From Dicaeum eximium (Eukaryota; Chordata; Aves; Passeriformes; Dicaeidae): a DNA stretch of 64,000 nt. The position numbers and the translations under genes are program-made. Location of the stretch: assembly GCA_013396995.1 (NCBI GenBank), contig VWZP01002413.1, positions 62,001-126,000 on the forward strand. The letters run 5' to 3'. Positions 52,001 through 63,500 of the stretch are shown piece by piece (the stretch's first letter is position 1; every line of letters starts with the position of its first letter). The notes under the pieces were generated by a model that was not told where the DNA came from, searched no databases, and saw only the letters and a program-made list of their open reading frames with translations.

Positions 52001-54626
52001 TTGGATTTTCTAAGCTTTTTGTTTGTGTTTTAAGCATAGCACATGAATGAGAGAATTGTTCATAGTAAAAAGGCAATTACTTGGTTGCACTTACTTGCAA
52101 CAGCTGTTTTTGGCTCATTCTCATTTGCCACTCTTTTTCTTCCTCCTCCTCTGAGCTAAAATCACAAAGAGAAAACAAAAGGTGTAGATATTTACCCAGG
52201 AAAACAGACTTTCTATTTTAAGGAAAAGATATTAGTCATGCCTTTTCTGGTCAAGTACAAAAATTTGCAGCATCAAACACACACACATACATACATATAT
52301 ACACACACACACATATATACATACACAGGTCATAAAGACTTGAACAGAAAGTAAGAAGGCAAATTTATGTCAGTTAAAACTAGATGGAGACAACTGCTGT
52401 TGAGACCATGACATAATTCTAACTTGGTCAGCAACTGAAGTATATAAAAGTACAAATGTGCAAAGAGTAACCTACAGGGCAGCTTCACGTTCTTACTAAG
52501 TGTTATTTAAGAAGATGCCACAGGTGTGACAAGTACAGACAAAGCCTGCCTCTGCTGAACATGTCAACACAAAACAGAATCAAGTTGCCACACCCAAGCT
52601 TGAACAATCAGTCCCATTTAGTTGTATGGACATGGCCATAGATACTGAGGTAGAACTCTCATCCTTATACATGAATCCAGTGTAGAAATTTAATCTGTGG
52701 CCTGAAAGCTTCCTCTGTTACTTTCCCACAAATAACTAGGAGGCTTCTGTATCCAAAAACAAGCTGAAATAAAATAAAATTAAAGAAATATACTTTATAT
52801 ACATATTACAGTATTTCATAGGTCAAAGGCCTTTCATCAGCATCAAAAAATGTGGTTTATGCTTTTACCAAAGTTTATTAAAAGCCATTTAAGCTATTTT
52901 CCTTAATTCTACCTACCTATTCTTCTCTTCATCCTCTAAAGCAGGCAATACATACATATCATCAATTCCTTCTCTTCGAACCTGTGTAATACTGGGCAAA
53001 GCTTCATTGCTTAGGGAAAAAAAAAACAAACAGCTATCAACAGCTTCAAAAAGACTTACTGTCACTTATTAACAAGGGAAAAATATTTTTTATTCTTGCC
53101 TTTTGCCTGTAAGAGCAGTTTTGATAACGTGTCTCTTCAAAAGTGTTTTCAAGAGTTTCTCTGCAGTTTTCCTGGAATCATTGATGGCAATTTCCTTTCT
53201 TTGTCTTCGCTTAGCCTATGAAAATAAGATTAACACCAATAAGATTTTGCTGGATGCTGAAGATGCACATCCAGTGAATCTCTGTTAAAATTCTGTGTGC
53301 TGAGCCTATGAGCTACTCCTAACTCATTCTACACCAAGGGGGACAGAGCCTGCAGAGCCTCTAAATCTATGTCCGTTTCCTCTGAGGGACTCAGGAGCAG
53401 CTTTCAGCTTCTGGGTACAAATGCCTGCAGAGCTGCATTCAGGTGCATTCTGAAGCACAAGTCAGGCTTGTGCCATCATCCACTTCTCTGCAACCTGGCT
53501 TCCACTCAAATCAAACCTGCCTAAATTAAAGAAGAGCTGCTGCATGCTCTAAGAGATAACCCAGGCTGGGATTGCAAAGGACACCTGCAGAGCAGTGGAC
53601 CTCAATCCTCCATCCCCACAGCTCAGAAACATAAGCCGAACAACAGGAAGGAAATTGAAAATGGTTGCTTACCATCAGCAGACATACAGCCTCTTTTACA
53701 TAGCAATAACTGACAAAGGTACTCACCAAGGTTTGTCTCTTCAGAAGAGGTGCCTCTCCATCAAAAACAAAGACGGGCCGAATCCGGAAAAACAGTAACT
53801 TGCAGAGCCGATGAAACAGAGTGAGCAGGTGAGCATTCCGTACAGAAATACCACCACGATCTCTGGCTCCCTTTATTGCTTGGTTCAACCAAATACTGAT
53901 ATCTTAAAGAACCACTGAGAGGAAAAAATATGTGCTCTTTTACACATATAACACATTGGGAGTTCCTATAAGCTGCACAGATTTGGCTGAGTGGCTTTTG
54001 CTCACAGCTCCAAGCTTGTCTTATCAAAACCAAGAATATCCAAGCAGCTATGAACTTGGAAGAAAAATAAATCATTGCCCCTATTGCCCTGCACAACGAG
54101 CAGAGTGGAAGCAAAAGTACAGCAAATACCTCCCCACTTATTTTTACAGGTAAATGATGGGTAACTTTCTTCCACATCTTTCCGGCATTTAACCAAGTAT
54201 GGACAGGAAAGTATGCTCAAGGACAGGAAAGCTGGAGCATAAGTATAAAATTTCTTCATCTTGTAGTCCTACTGAGAGCATATTTACTTATAAAGTGTAA
54301 AATTCTATAGTCCAACACTTGTATAAGAAACCTATTTTTAAAAGTCTATTTTTAAAAAGACGAAAATAAAAGAGCTTAGTATTTCACATATTATAAAGTA
54401 AAACTTGCACTTACCAAAATGTAGACAACTTAAATGTAACAATAATAATAATAATAGAAATAAAATCACTTATAAGGGAAATAGTTAAAACAATCTCCCC
54501 CGCAACTTCGTTTTCCCAGCTTTCCTTTTAAAGGATACCAACAGCAAGAATTTTCCCTTCCAGCGTTTCTGGGTTTATGGGTCTCCCGGTGCTTTCAAGC
54601 AGCTTCCAAAGTCCTTGAACTCCCAT
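40021..54626 (-). CDS. ERCC5: ERCC5 / XPG structure-specific DNA repair endonuclease, complete, 15 coding exons
   Basis: XPG cuts the 3' side of the damage bubble in nucleotide excision repair in the nucleus. Coding exons, 5' to 3' on the minus strand: 54539-54626, 53727-53902, 53100-53215, 52917-53009, 52095-52155, 51041-51184, 50004-50211, 48594-49742, 47981-48213, 47482-47601, 45824-46037, 43892-44036, 42881-43081, 41891-41975, 40021-40572. They total 3585 nt, all junction phases agree, and give 1194 residues; I recall human XPG as 1186. The start is the ATG of MGVQGLWKLLE. The N nuclease region has Asp30 (DISIW) and Asp77 (VFDGEAP). The I region has APMEAEAQCA (Glu812, Glu814) and TDDSDVWLFG (about 832-838). 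The helix-two-turn-helix has LLGSDYTEGIP (Asp884). A PCNA-binding box, QLRIDSFF, lies at 1013-1020, followed by a Lys/Arg-rich tail suited to nuclear import. The long acidic spacer is mainly exon 8. Introns 1, 3 and 13 have unusual splice sites. No frameshift or internal stop is seen once introns are placed. Confidence 0.97.
41976..42880 (-). other. ERCC5: ERCC5 intron 13: U12-type AT-AC intron
   Basis: On the minus strand the exon 13 end AGAGA is followed by ATATCCTTTT, the exact minor-spliceosome AT-type donor. The intron ends ...TTCCTTAACTTTCTTCAC, then exon 14 begins ATTCTGC. TTCCTTAAC (minus strand, plus coordinates 41985-41993) is a perfect U12 branch-site consensus, and the branch A is about 10 nt from the splice site. 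Joining at these points gives LREFCKDHFGW in frame. The nearest GT donor would read through an in-frame TAG, so ordinary GT-AG splicing does not fit. Confidence 0.95.
44265..44480 (+). mobile_element. CR1 3' end fragment in ERCC5 intron 11
   Basis: The segment starts near caggaggaatttttaaatgg and continues gtgaggtggtggaatcacca, gactggatgtggcac-like sequence, gccatggtctagttgacaag, ttggacttgatgatctcaga and ends with repeated gattctgtgattctgt. It is close to the CR1 consensus, so fairly recent for this window. It is antisense to ERCC5. Confidence 0.88.
48594..49742 (-). other. ERCC5: ERCC5 exon 8: acidic spacer-region exon with internal repeats
   Basis: This 1149-nt exon encodes residues about 296-678 of XPG, the poorly conserved spacer between the two nuclease halves. 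It is rich in Glu, Asp, Ser and Lys and probably disordered. Two related segments begin SPRTLLAIQ (about 355) and SPRTLRAIQ (about 393), each followed by an acidic run. Mammalian XPG has the same pair, so they are old and functional; they resemble short ubiquitin-binding helices, which is inference. Downstream, residues 480-588 form three tandem copies of a ~36-residue unit, listed separately. The acceptor is TTTTTCAG before GTATTCAAG, and the donor is GATG|GTATG. Confidence 0.93.
48865..49191 (-). repeat. ERCC5: Three-copy tandem coding repeat in the XPG spacer
   Basis: Residues 480-588 divide into copies of 37, 35 and 37 residues. Copies begin DITPKDTG, NIAPKDTS and HISPNDSS. Each continues with an (E)NYS/TYT segment, a charged RKxK/KDTED segment and a closing block of the form GKEEN(Y/G)S(E/K)N. 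The copies differ at many positions but keep register, with one two-residue deletion in the middle copy. The DNA unit is about 108 bp. This points to old in-frame duplication inside exon 8. I do not recall this repeat in mammalian XPG. Confidence 0.85.
50212..50253 (-). repeat. ERCC5: TTTTG-repeat forming the polypyrimidine tract of ERCC5 intron 6
   Basis: On the minus strand TTTG/TTTTG/TTTTTTTG units run directly into the acceptor TTGAG before exon 7 (GACTCCAATG). The acceptor is GAG rather than CAG or TAG. A polymorphic repeat thus sits in the splice-site tract. Confidence 0.85.
52275..52326 (+). repeat. Compound AC/AT microsatellite in ERCC5 intron 4
   Basis: ACACAC, ATACATAC, ATATAT and ACACACAC blocks alternate over about 50 bp between exons 4 and 5. 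Confidence 0.9.
53010..53099 (-). other. ERCC5: ERCC5 intron 3: short GC-AG intron
   Basis: This intron is only 90 nt. Exon 3 ends GGCAAAAG and the intron starts GCAAGA, so the donor is GC rather than GT. The AG flank and GCAAG core fit the known GC-AG subclass. The acceptor is CCCTAAG before CAATGAAGC. No GT donor in the neighbourhood preserves the reading frame; the join gives TGKSNEALPS. Confidence 0.85.
53903..54538 (-). other. ERCC5: ERCC5 intron 1 with U12-type GT donor
   Basis: After GCTGTTG of exon 1 the intron begins GTATCCTTTT, matching the minor-class donor consensus. The acceptor TTCTTTAAG precedes exon 2 (ATATCAGTATTTGG), and the join gives LAVDISIWL. The branch site is weaker: TTTCCTCTCAG places an A 13 nt before the splice point but matches the U12 consensus only partly. 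Minor-class assignment is therefore likely but less sure than for intron 13. Confidence 0.65.
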
Positions 54627-54689
54627 TGTCCTTCCTTAGCTGCTTTGAGAGAAAATCTATGAGGCACAAAAGAAGGAATAACCCAAAGA

Positions 54690-55090
54690 TTATGCGGCCC
54701 GCGACCGCTTTATTGATTCAAACGGAAATAACGAGGCAGCTGCTCGTTATCCAGCTCGGGCCGGGACGGACAGGGACAGGGACAGGGGCAGGGGGTCGCG
54801 ATCCCGGACCTGCGGCGGGGAGCGGATCCTGGCGCAGGGACGCGGAAGGGACGCGGGACGGAGGCCTCACCATCCGCGGCCTCCCCGCAGACGCAGCGCA
54901 GGCCCCGCCCGGCACAGCCCCGCGGGCCGCCGGGACTCGCAGTGCAGGGGGCGGAGCCGCGCAGGGCCCGGCCCGGGAGCAGCCGCCCACAGCCCGCGGC
55001 GGCCGCCTCCCACCGCCCCTTCTCTCGGAGCCGCAGCTCCTGAAGGCCCACCTGGGGCGGGTGGGCTCCTCGGCTGCCTGGGGGAGAGCC
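54690..55090. promoter_or_regulatory. CpG island at the ERCC5 5' end
   Basis: A block of about 400 bp is very rich in C+G and CpG, unlike the AT-rich surroundings. It begins about 65 bp upstream of the ERCC5 ATG. Such islands mark housekeeping promoters, and this position suits the ERCC5 promoter and 5' UTR. No TATA box is evident. Open frames crossing it on both strands are side effects of GC-rich sequence lacking stops. Confidence 0.8.
54773..54795 (+). promoter_or_regulatory. Candidate G-quadruplex in the ERCC5 promoter
   Basis: Four G runs (GGG, GGG, GGGG, GGGGG) are separated by short spacers (ACA, ACA, CA) inside a GGGACA-like repeat. The motif meets the usual four-run pattern. It lies about 150 bp upstream of the ERCC5 ATG, on the strand opposite the coding strand. 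Confidence 0.55.
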
Positions 55091-55094
55091 TAGT

Positions 55095-55590
55095 ACCTAA
55101 CAGCAGAGAATAACTGAATCAATTGTGTTGGAAAAGATCTCTGAGGTCATCGAGTCCAACCTGTGACCGAACGTCCCGTTGTCAACTGGACCATGAATAA
55201 GTGCTACTGCCAGTCTGAACGCTCAGGGACGGTAACTGCACCAGCTCCCTGGGCAGTCCCTTCCAGTTTCTGATCACCCTTTTTGTGAAGAAATTCCCTT
55301 ATGTCCAGCCTGCACCACCTCACCTGGTGCAGCTTGAGGCCATTTCCTCTCATCCTGTTACTTGTTACCTGGGAAAAGAGGCCGACCCCCACCTAGTTAC
55401 ACCCTTCTTTCAGGTGGTTGTAGAGAGTGATAAGGTCACTCCTGAGCTCCTCTTCGCCAGAGGAACAACCCCAGCTCCCTCAGCTACTCCTCACAGGACT
55501 TGTGCTCGATCCTTTACCAGCTCTATTGCCCATCTCTGGTTGGAGAATGAAAAAAGTCTCCTGTCCCAGAACAAAATCCTATAATGCAGA
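55095..55590 (-). mobile_element. CR1 fragment between BIVM and ERCC5
   Basis: On the plus strand this reads as antisense CR1: gttggaaaagatctctgagg, tcatcgagtccaacc, then ggccatttcctctcatcctg, aaaagaggccgacccccacc and gtggttgtagagagtgataa. The element's 3' end is at the left, touching the CpG island, so it runs in the same direction as BIVM and ERCC5. Confidence 0.88.
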
Positions 55591-56299
55591 CTAAAAGTAG
55601 TCCTATTTTTCCCACTCCCAAACATGATTTCCCCTGCAGCCTGTGCTCTCTCTGTTTGGCCCCAACCACAGCCCCACTGCCCCCCACTGCAGGCACCCCA
55701 CCACCCAGGAATCCCTAGGGAAAGTTCCCTGCAGCACAACCCCAAGGACATGCACTTGGCTCCTGCTAATGCTGGAAGAATCCATATACTACATACTCTA
55801 TAGATAACGTGTGACAGTCTCCAACCCAAGAGCAATTAACTGTAAAACCAGAATTTCATCCCAACCTACTTGAGTAGAACAGCCACCTACCATCAGAGCA
55901 GAGACCCTGTCTCTCAGCACAACTATCATTATTAAGCAAAAGTTGTAAGGCACATGTAATTCTGGCTATGTAAGTCCTAAATCCCCTAAAGAACACAGCT
56001 CAAGTACTCTAAACAAAGCTGCACCCTCAGCCCAAACTCAGCTTGCAAAAACAGGGTCTAAAAATAGCTCATCCAGAAAATAAAATTTCAAAACCTATGG
56101 GTTTTGTTCAATCATGAAGCAATAGGCTTCAAGAAATTAAATAGTAGGTGTCACAGTGGCTGCACCAAGCACCACTTGTTATGACCAGAGATCCTACCTA
56201 CTTTCCTAAGCAACAGTTGTAACTCTTATCTGTCACTTACCTACTTTGCAGAAGACCTTCACTAAATGCAGGGCCATAATTTCCAAGACAAATGAAAAG

Positions 56300-57526
56300 C
56301 AAACAACAAGATAGAAAACAAATTTTATTGAATGAACAAAAGTCTAAAAGTCTCCCATTTTTGGTTAACAAAAGCAGCAACCTACAAAACCCCTGCATTC
56401 CATGACAAATCTTTTTATGTCAAAAAATTAATCCTTGAGCAGATATGAACATTTGTACACAGAACAATACAACTGTTGAGATGTGTTTGGGCAAACAACT
56501 GGATTTATCAGGGAAAGAAAAAAAGAAAAAGGAAAAAAAAAAAGAATTCATCTGGGATGCCTGAAAAAGCTTGAATTTTGTGCTGTCTGAGAGGTATATC
56601 ATCGGGGCTGCCAGCAATTTTCAGCACTTGCATCCCCTTCACACAAAATGAAAAAAGCAGCAGACAAAGGACAGAAAGGATTGTAAGACTGAACAAGGAA
56701 AAGAACTGCCAACAGAACACAATGTTCAGCTAGCTCATTTGACTAATGGTAAATGCAGCTTTTAATACTGAATTTCATAAGCTTGTGTTAAGTAAGTCCA
56801 TGCTCTCAGGAGGCTCCAGGGTAAGAATTCAGCCACTTTACCCACAGAGCAAAAACAATAGAGAAGTTCCATCCTCGAAGAGGTTATTCTTCACAATCAA
56901 AAACAGGCACCCAGATAAGGAAAAAGAAACTGAGACCTGCTTGACAAGATATGATTATCTGACTGACAGAAGTGAAATGGGAATTAAGCAGAGAATGTAC
57001 ATTCTCTTTGTAAATCCAACACGGTTTTCTAACCTATGTGATCTTTTCTTTCATTTGCACTGGATATGGGCAGCCTTACTAAAATGAAGTGCTAAAAACA
57101 AAGGCAATGTTTACTTTTATCCTTACACCATTTGCAGAATAACCCTTTTTTTATAATGCCATACCATAATTTTTCATGCGTTTGAACAATAAATATATTC
57201 AATGAAGTCTGTTTATCACATTGACTGATTTCAACCTGCTCTTTTGTTTTCACAGATCAGGACATAGTACAATTATTTCAAAAGAAATGATTGATTTTGC
57301 TATCATATTCACCTTTGATTGCAAAATTACAACAATCTGTGCTTATCTGTCACTTTATACATCACATCCTGTCTATTGCAACCATATCAACATATTTATT
57401 TAATAACTATGAAGCTGTATCTTATACCATAATTTCTGTTCTTATGTGTTTTAGGACTAATAAATCCCTAATATGTTTTGATTAAAACTAACTTTAATAT
57501 ATCAACTCTATCATCTAAAGTTAATT
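56300..57526 (-). other. BIVM: BIVM 3' UTR and candidate polyadenylation signals
   Basis: Past the BIVM stop the minus strand has AATAAA at 57395-57400 (127 nt after the stop) and again at 56324-56329. The sequence between them is AT-rich and has no coding signal. Use of the near or the far site would give a short or ~1.2-kb 3' UTR; extents are inferred. Confidence 0.45.
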
Positions 57527-60500
57527 TTAATCATTTCCATCATAATCATTATAACTCTGATACCCACTGTTCCTCCTCTCCCGAAGATTAGATTTCTTCC
57601 ACATAGATTCTTGATGAAAGCTAGCACTGAAAGATCGACCCAGTCGTCCGTGTTGTTTCTTAGATATATTGTCTTCACTCTCTGATTTGGTAATTCCTTG
57701 TCCTTGTGTTTGGGATTGTTTACTCTGTCTAACATTTCCAAATGGAAAATTCCAAGGACCAAATCTTTGCCAGTTAAGTCTCTGAAAGGCAATGATGCAA
57801 TGAAGATTTCCTCCAACCTAATCAAAGTAAAAAAGGTTCTTTGTTAAATGCCCACTACAGGCACCTTTCTAACACACATAGATATTTGACATCAACATTT
57901 TGACAAGTAACATGATACTTTCAAAGAGAAAGCAAACAAGAAGTCTCACAACATACAAATTAGGAAAAAAAGAAAAAAAAAGAACAAACAACAAAACACC
58001 ACAAAATCATATACAGAAATATACAACTTGCATCAATCAGTTCTGATTCAATTCTGATTCAAATTACTGCTTTCTTATTCATCTTTTTAAGCTATAAATT
58101 TTATCCTTCATAGCCCAGTACCACTTATGTTCTGCTAGTCTTTTTTTACTTTCTAGCTATCGTCTCATCATTTATCTGTTCTGGTCCATTCTAATCTTGT
58201 TGACAGTCTTCCATAGGGTCTTCATATCTCAAATCCTCTCTTCAGTTTATTATTTATCACAGAGTTTCAAGCTGTAAATCACAAATACATCTTCCACCCA
58301 TGAGATACAGCCCTGTCTATAGGAAAGAAAGCCACATGCATTGACAGTAACTCCACACAAGGGAGACACACACCTCCTTTTATGCCTGATCCTACTCAAT
58401 TGTACTTTCTTTCCCACTTAAATGTTGTTGGAGGGTCATACCCCAAAGGGTCTGTAATTTGTCTGCAGAACATTTCTATACTTGCTGCAGCTACATTTTA
58501 AACCAACAAAGTTAAATATTCTGACCAAATACATTCTGTATACACAGATATCCTGGTTCATCCTAGCATTTACCAAGCTACTTATGTTTTATACTTATCC
58601 AGCAAGTAAATCTAAATTACTTTGGTATGCAAGAACCCACGTTACACTTCTGTCTTCAGCAACAGTTCATAACAGAACAAATTCCTTTAGTGAAGTTATC
58701 TTACACTGCTTAAGTATGAGTAAGTTTGCAAAAACCTGCCATGAGCTTCCTCCCATCTTAATGAGTTCCCCTTACCTTCTTTGTTTTTCGATGTTGCAAT
58801 CCTCTCTCTAGGTGTCGAATATCTAGATATTCTGGATTTTGAGTGTTTAGGTCAGTGACAATATCTGTCCACCTACAGAATAAAATTATTACTACTCAGC
58901 TGATATTTATGAACCTCAGCAGCACAGAGACTCATGTACACACACACACAAATACAGACCTGTAGCTTTTAATAGTCTTATAAGTGATTTAAAGATGAAT
59001 GAATGTGTACAGTTACAAAAGCCTCAGTATTAAAGACATCAAGCTAGATGTCTTTAATAAAAGTATAAAGTAAAAGCAAAAGTGTCACTTTTAATCAAAG
59101 CATTCACAGTGATTATTCCTGCTCTGGGGAAACACCTTCTAAAATGTGTAGGACCACCATGAGTCATAGTTATATTCCTTACGCTTACCAATTCATCAGT
59201 TTGGGAAAGAAAGAAGCAAAGTGTGGTTTAGCCAAGGAGAAGCATAAACCTTTTTTTAATTTAAACCTCTCCTACCCTTTTGTATTACTTTGTTCAGTTC
59301 CTTGGTTTCTGTCACACATTAAATGTGCTTTTACCAGAGAGCTCTCATCATAACTCACTCCTACATTTAATTTGATTCTAAACTATCAATTCAATCACTC
59401 CCCATTCACTCAGCTTTTCAAAGATTCATAATTCCTTTCAGCCCAACCAAAACAAATATTTTCACATTCCAGACCTCTTTAAACCTGCACATCACGTTTT
59501 CATTTCTAAAACATGATGTGTTTCTCTCTAACACCTGTTTCTCTCTAACACCACCCTCCAAGTTGAGAAAATGCATTTCTACTCCAACCTTTGCTCCCCT
59601 TCCTTAACCACAGAACTTTCTGCCAGCTTTCACTGGGAGTGCAGCAGAAGGAAGAATATCTCCACAATCAAAATTAATATTACAAAGCATTTTATTATAT
59701 ATTCAGAAACCTTTTCCTGTGCCATTTGTAGCTAATATACCACATGACAAAGTTCTACCCTTGGACCTATGCCAATATGCCATTTCTCAGTAAACAGATG
59801 CATCATGTGATTTTAATTTTGTTGCACTTAATCTCGTAGTCCAGAATACCCAGGCATTTGCAGTTATCGACAAGATCACATCACTAACAAAAAAAAAAAT
59901 TACTAAACATAATACATGATATTTCTACATAGCATCCTCAAGTTCTCCTAGTCTGTATGTCTAGTTTAGACACCAACTTTTTTTTGAGTCAAACTTCATC
60001 ATAAATGTACTGTTTGAATGCAGAGATAAGCAAATAACACAGAGTACAGGCTGCACCTGCACCTGAGCTAGGAGATCTCAGCAGCAGCAGAATATCCTGT
60101 GCACAGCCCAGACACAGGCTGTGGATGTCCTCAGCTCCTGTGTAAACTCTTCCAGGGGCCATGCAGTCTGTAAATTACAACTGGCATGACTGTAGACAGC
60201 TGAGACTGCCTTTTCTTCCTGACTAATGTGAGCTGTGTCACACTCAAACAAAAGATATGAGCTTTGGCTCTCGGAAGCCCACATATGTTCTGATATAAAA
60301 CTGCAGAGCCAGCCTTGAGGTCAAAACACAAAGCTTTTTACTGAAGCAGCATCTGTTTCTATTATATCGTATCATAAATTTACACACGTATATATTCATT
60401 CAAAAGAACTAAAAAGTCACTTTGTGACTCTGAGTAGAGAACTACAGACTGTTTTGAAAGAAAGTATTTTTTTACATTCTTAACAAGTTACATACCTTTT

Positions 60501-63500
60501 ACAGTGTATTGTTGGATGCTTTCTGCTGGGCTCTCCAATTAAGATCCAATATTCTACTTCTTGCTGCAAGACACGACCTCTGTTCAATAGAAGATACAAT
60601 CCTAGTAAGATTTATTGTGCATACTAAAAAGAAAAAGAGATATTAACAGTCTCTTGATCTTTTTAGGATTTTCTAACACTTAAAATTGTTTCCTCAGCCA
60701 AACTAAAAACCAGGTAGAGTGTGTTTTGGGGTTTTTTTAAACTATAGCTAAAACTGTGCTGTAGTGCTTGCAATTACATACAGGGAACCTTTTGTTTCAC
60801 AAGGCCTGAAAGCAAACCTTGGGGATGCTACTACATGTTATTTGGGAGGAAGACAGGTTTTCACTAAAAGTAGCTTTATTTGGATGAAAGACAGTCTGGT
60901 ACACAATGTAAATATAGATATATATGAAACCACAGAAATAAGAGCTGAGGAAAGCCACACAAATGTGGTACAAACAGCTTCCTCCCTATCTGTGATGCCT
61001 AGCAGTCATGAAAGAGTCCTTTCCACTATTTTTAAACTATACCTTGGCTGACTGTTGTTACTAAGAGCTGTAGGGTAAGCTGTAAGAACAAAACTGGCAA
61101 CTTCAAATGTTTCCTTCTAAATATCCAATACCAGATACTAAAATCCAAACCTTTGAATTAATACTACTTTGCAATCAACTTCCAAGAAGCTCAAAGCTTG
61201 CAGTAACCTTGTCAAGGAAAATTTTTGACAGGTATTAGGGCAGAACTGATGAGATACACAGGACTGCTCTGTGACTTCCTGTGTCTAATTATCTCATGAA
61301 AAACTACATCAGTTTCAACTGTGACAAAACCTGACATTTTTCTGCCTAGGGTATTAGACAGCATATGTCCTTATTGGTTGGAACAATTTGTTTACTTACA
61401 AAAAATTCCCTGTAAAAGAAAAATTATTTCCATCAGTGCAAAGATGGGAAACCAAGACACAGGATAGATTGATTGACTTACCTAAAGTCACACTGGAAGT
61501 CTGTGGTTGAACTGGGAACTGAACCCAGGTCTCCCGAGTCCAAATCCAGCAACCTAAGATCATACAGGAAGTCTGTGGGTGACCTAAGAACTGTCTCTAA
61601 GCTCAGCCTAGCACACTACCCACACACTCCTTTTGGGACCTAAAATGTTTTTTAGCTTGATTTTGAATCAAAAACTTTCCTTTGAAAGTAGAGTGCAAAA
61701 ACAGGTAAACAAGAACTGCTCAAGAATCTACTGGTAGTCCTTCTGAAAACAAAATGGTCTTTTTTTGTCCTCAGTAGGATCAGAAAATACAAAGAAAACA
61801 GGATGCTCATCTGGTCTGACCTCCAGCCTAAAGTAAGGCTATAAAAGCTTCTTGAACTTATTATATCATGTTACATTGTTAGAAGAGAACTGTTGTTAAG
61901 AAAGCAAGCTAATATTAACTTAAAAATAACATCACTAGTGACTAAGAATGATTTTCAGCCATGGGTAAAGAATGAAAGTTGTTCTCACTCATAACTAAAC
62001 AATATAAATTTAAATTGGTTTAAAGGCATGTTATGTTTCCACACACAGGATCATATTATTTCTCAGATTGTATTTTTGATCTAGTAAACTTTTTTTTTTT
62101 AACTTTGGTCTTCTAGTGCAGATTCTTCCTAACTGATTGAGTAAGTAAGAGATTACCATTTTGGTAAACTCAAGTAGACTGATGTGTTGGATTTCTACTT
62201 GGGGCATTCTTTTACACTCTTCTCACAAACCTGGCAAGTCAGTGAACTCAGTCTAAATAAAAAACTGTTTCTTCTGTTCATTTATTAAAAGCTTTCATTA
62301 ACCCTATCATAAGCTTCACACTGGGAACCAATTAGATTTGGACGATTATGCTTTATCACCCCAATCAATCATCATTTTGAACTCCAGAAGTAGAGCTAGC
62401 ATTCTCTATTCCTTGATGTGACCCTACTTCTTCAACAAAGTCAAAGTCAGACTGCTTGGCAAGCAAACAGCCAGAAGTTCACCTCACACTAGTGACCTAC
62501 ACTTTTCATTGTTTAACATTCTCCAGTACTGGTATCTGCTAATTTTCTCAGGCATTGATTACTTATGCTCTAGGATATTACTAATAAATACTGACCAATA
62601 GCTGAAGACAGGGAAAGTCCTACAGAATATTTTAATACATACCATGTTTGCAACTACTTTGAGAGAGGAAAATCAGCTTAATATGACTCGGTGAATGAGG
62701 TAAAACAAACTACTCTCCTCAAGAGAGCGCACAGAGTACTCTACAACATACAGCACTCTACATCAAGCAGCCAGGTAAATGCCTTACAAAGCTAATACAT
62801 ATCTCAAGAATTAATATTTTCAAAATTAAAATTCGTGGGTTTAATGCAAGACTCTCCCCAAATTCTGTATGCATATTAATGCTATTACATTTTTTAAGAA
62901 TCTGTATTTAATTGAAAACTGTATCAACTATTGCATTGTATTATCCTAGTAGTGTCACTCTGACAAATCTGAAATTATTATACAGGGAACTGTATTTTTA
63001 TTCTAAAATAACTGGCATATTAAGCTTATAGAAGTACTCCAGCATTTCAAGCATTGTTAAAAAAAGCCAAACCTAATGTCATAGTCCAAAGATCTCTTCT
63101 AGCTTTTCTCCCCCCATTCCCTCCCAATTCCTGGTAACAAATTCTTCACATATCTTTACTTTTCTATGCCTTGCATGCCAGTACTTGGGAGTTTACAATC
63201 ACCATTATCAGTCAACATTAATGCAACAAAAGTATGTAACCACCATCCTGCTACACTTACACAACCCCTGCTCTTGCCATACACAAACACTAGTTTCTAA
63301 ATGTAAATTTCATCATATCCACATCATGAAGGATTAATATCCTTCCTTTTTGCTTCTAGTTTATAAAGGAAAATTTCAACATACACACACTTTGTTTTCC
63401 CCTCCAAGCTCTCTAGGAACAGACTCTCCCTATAATTAGCTGGCTTTTTATTGTTTAGCCTCAAAAAACCCCCACCTGGCCTTTTTTTAGCCCATACATT

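Noticed and set aside
54626..55093. Plus-strand 155-codon frame over the CpG island
   Set aside because: GC-rich sequence lacks stop codons in several frames at once; it starts opposite ERCC5 exon 1 and has only Gly/Ala/Arg/Pro-rich low complexity.
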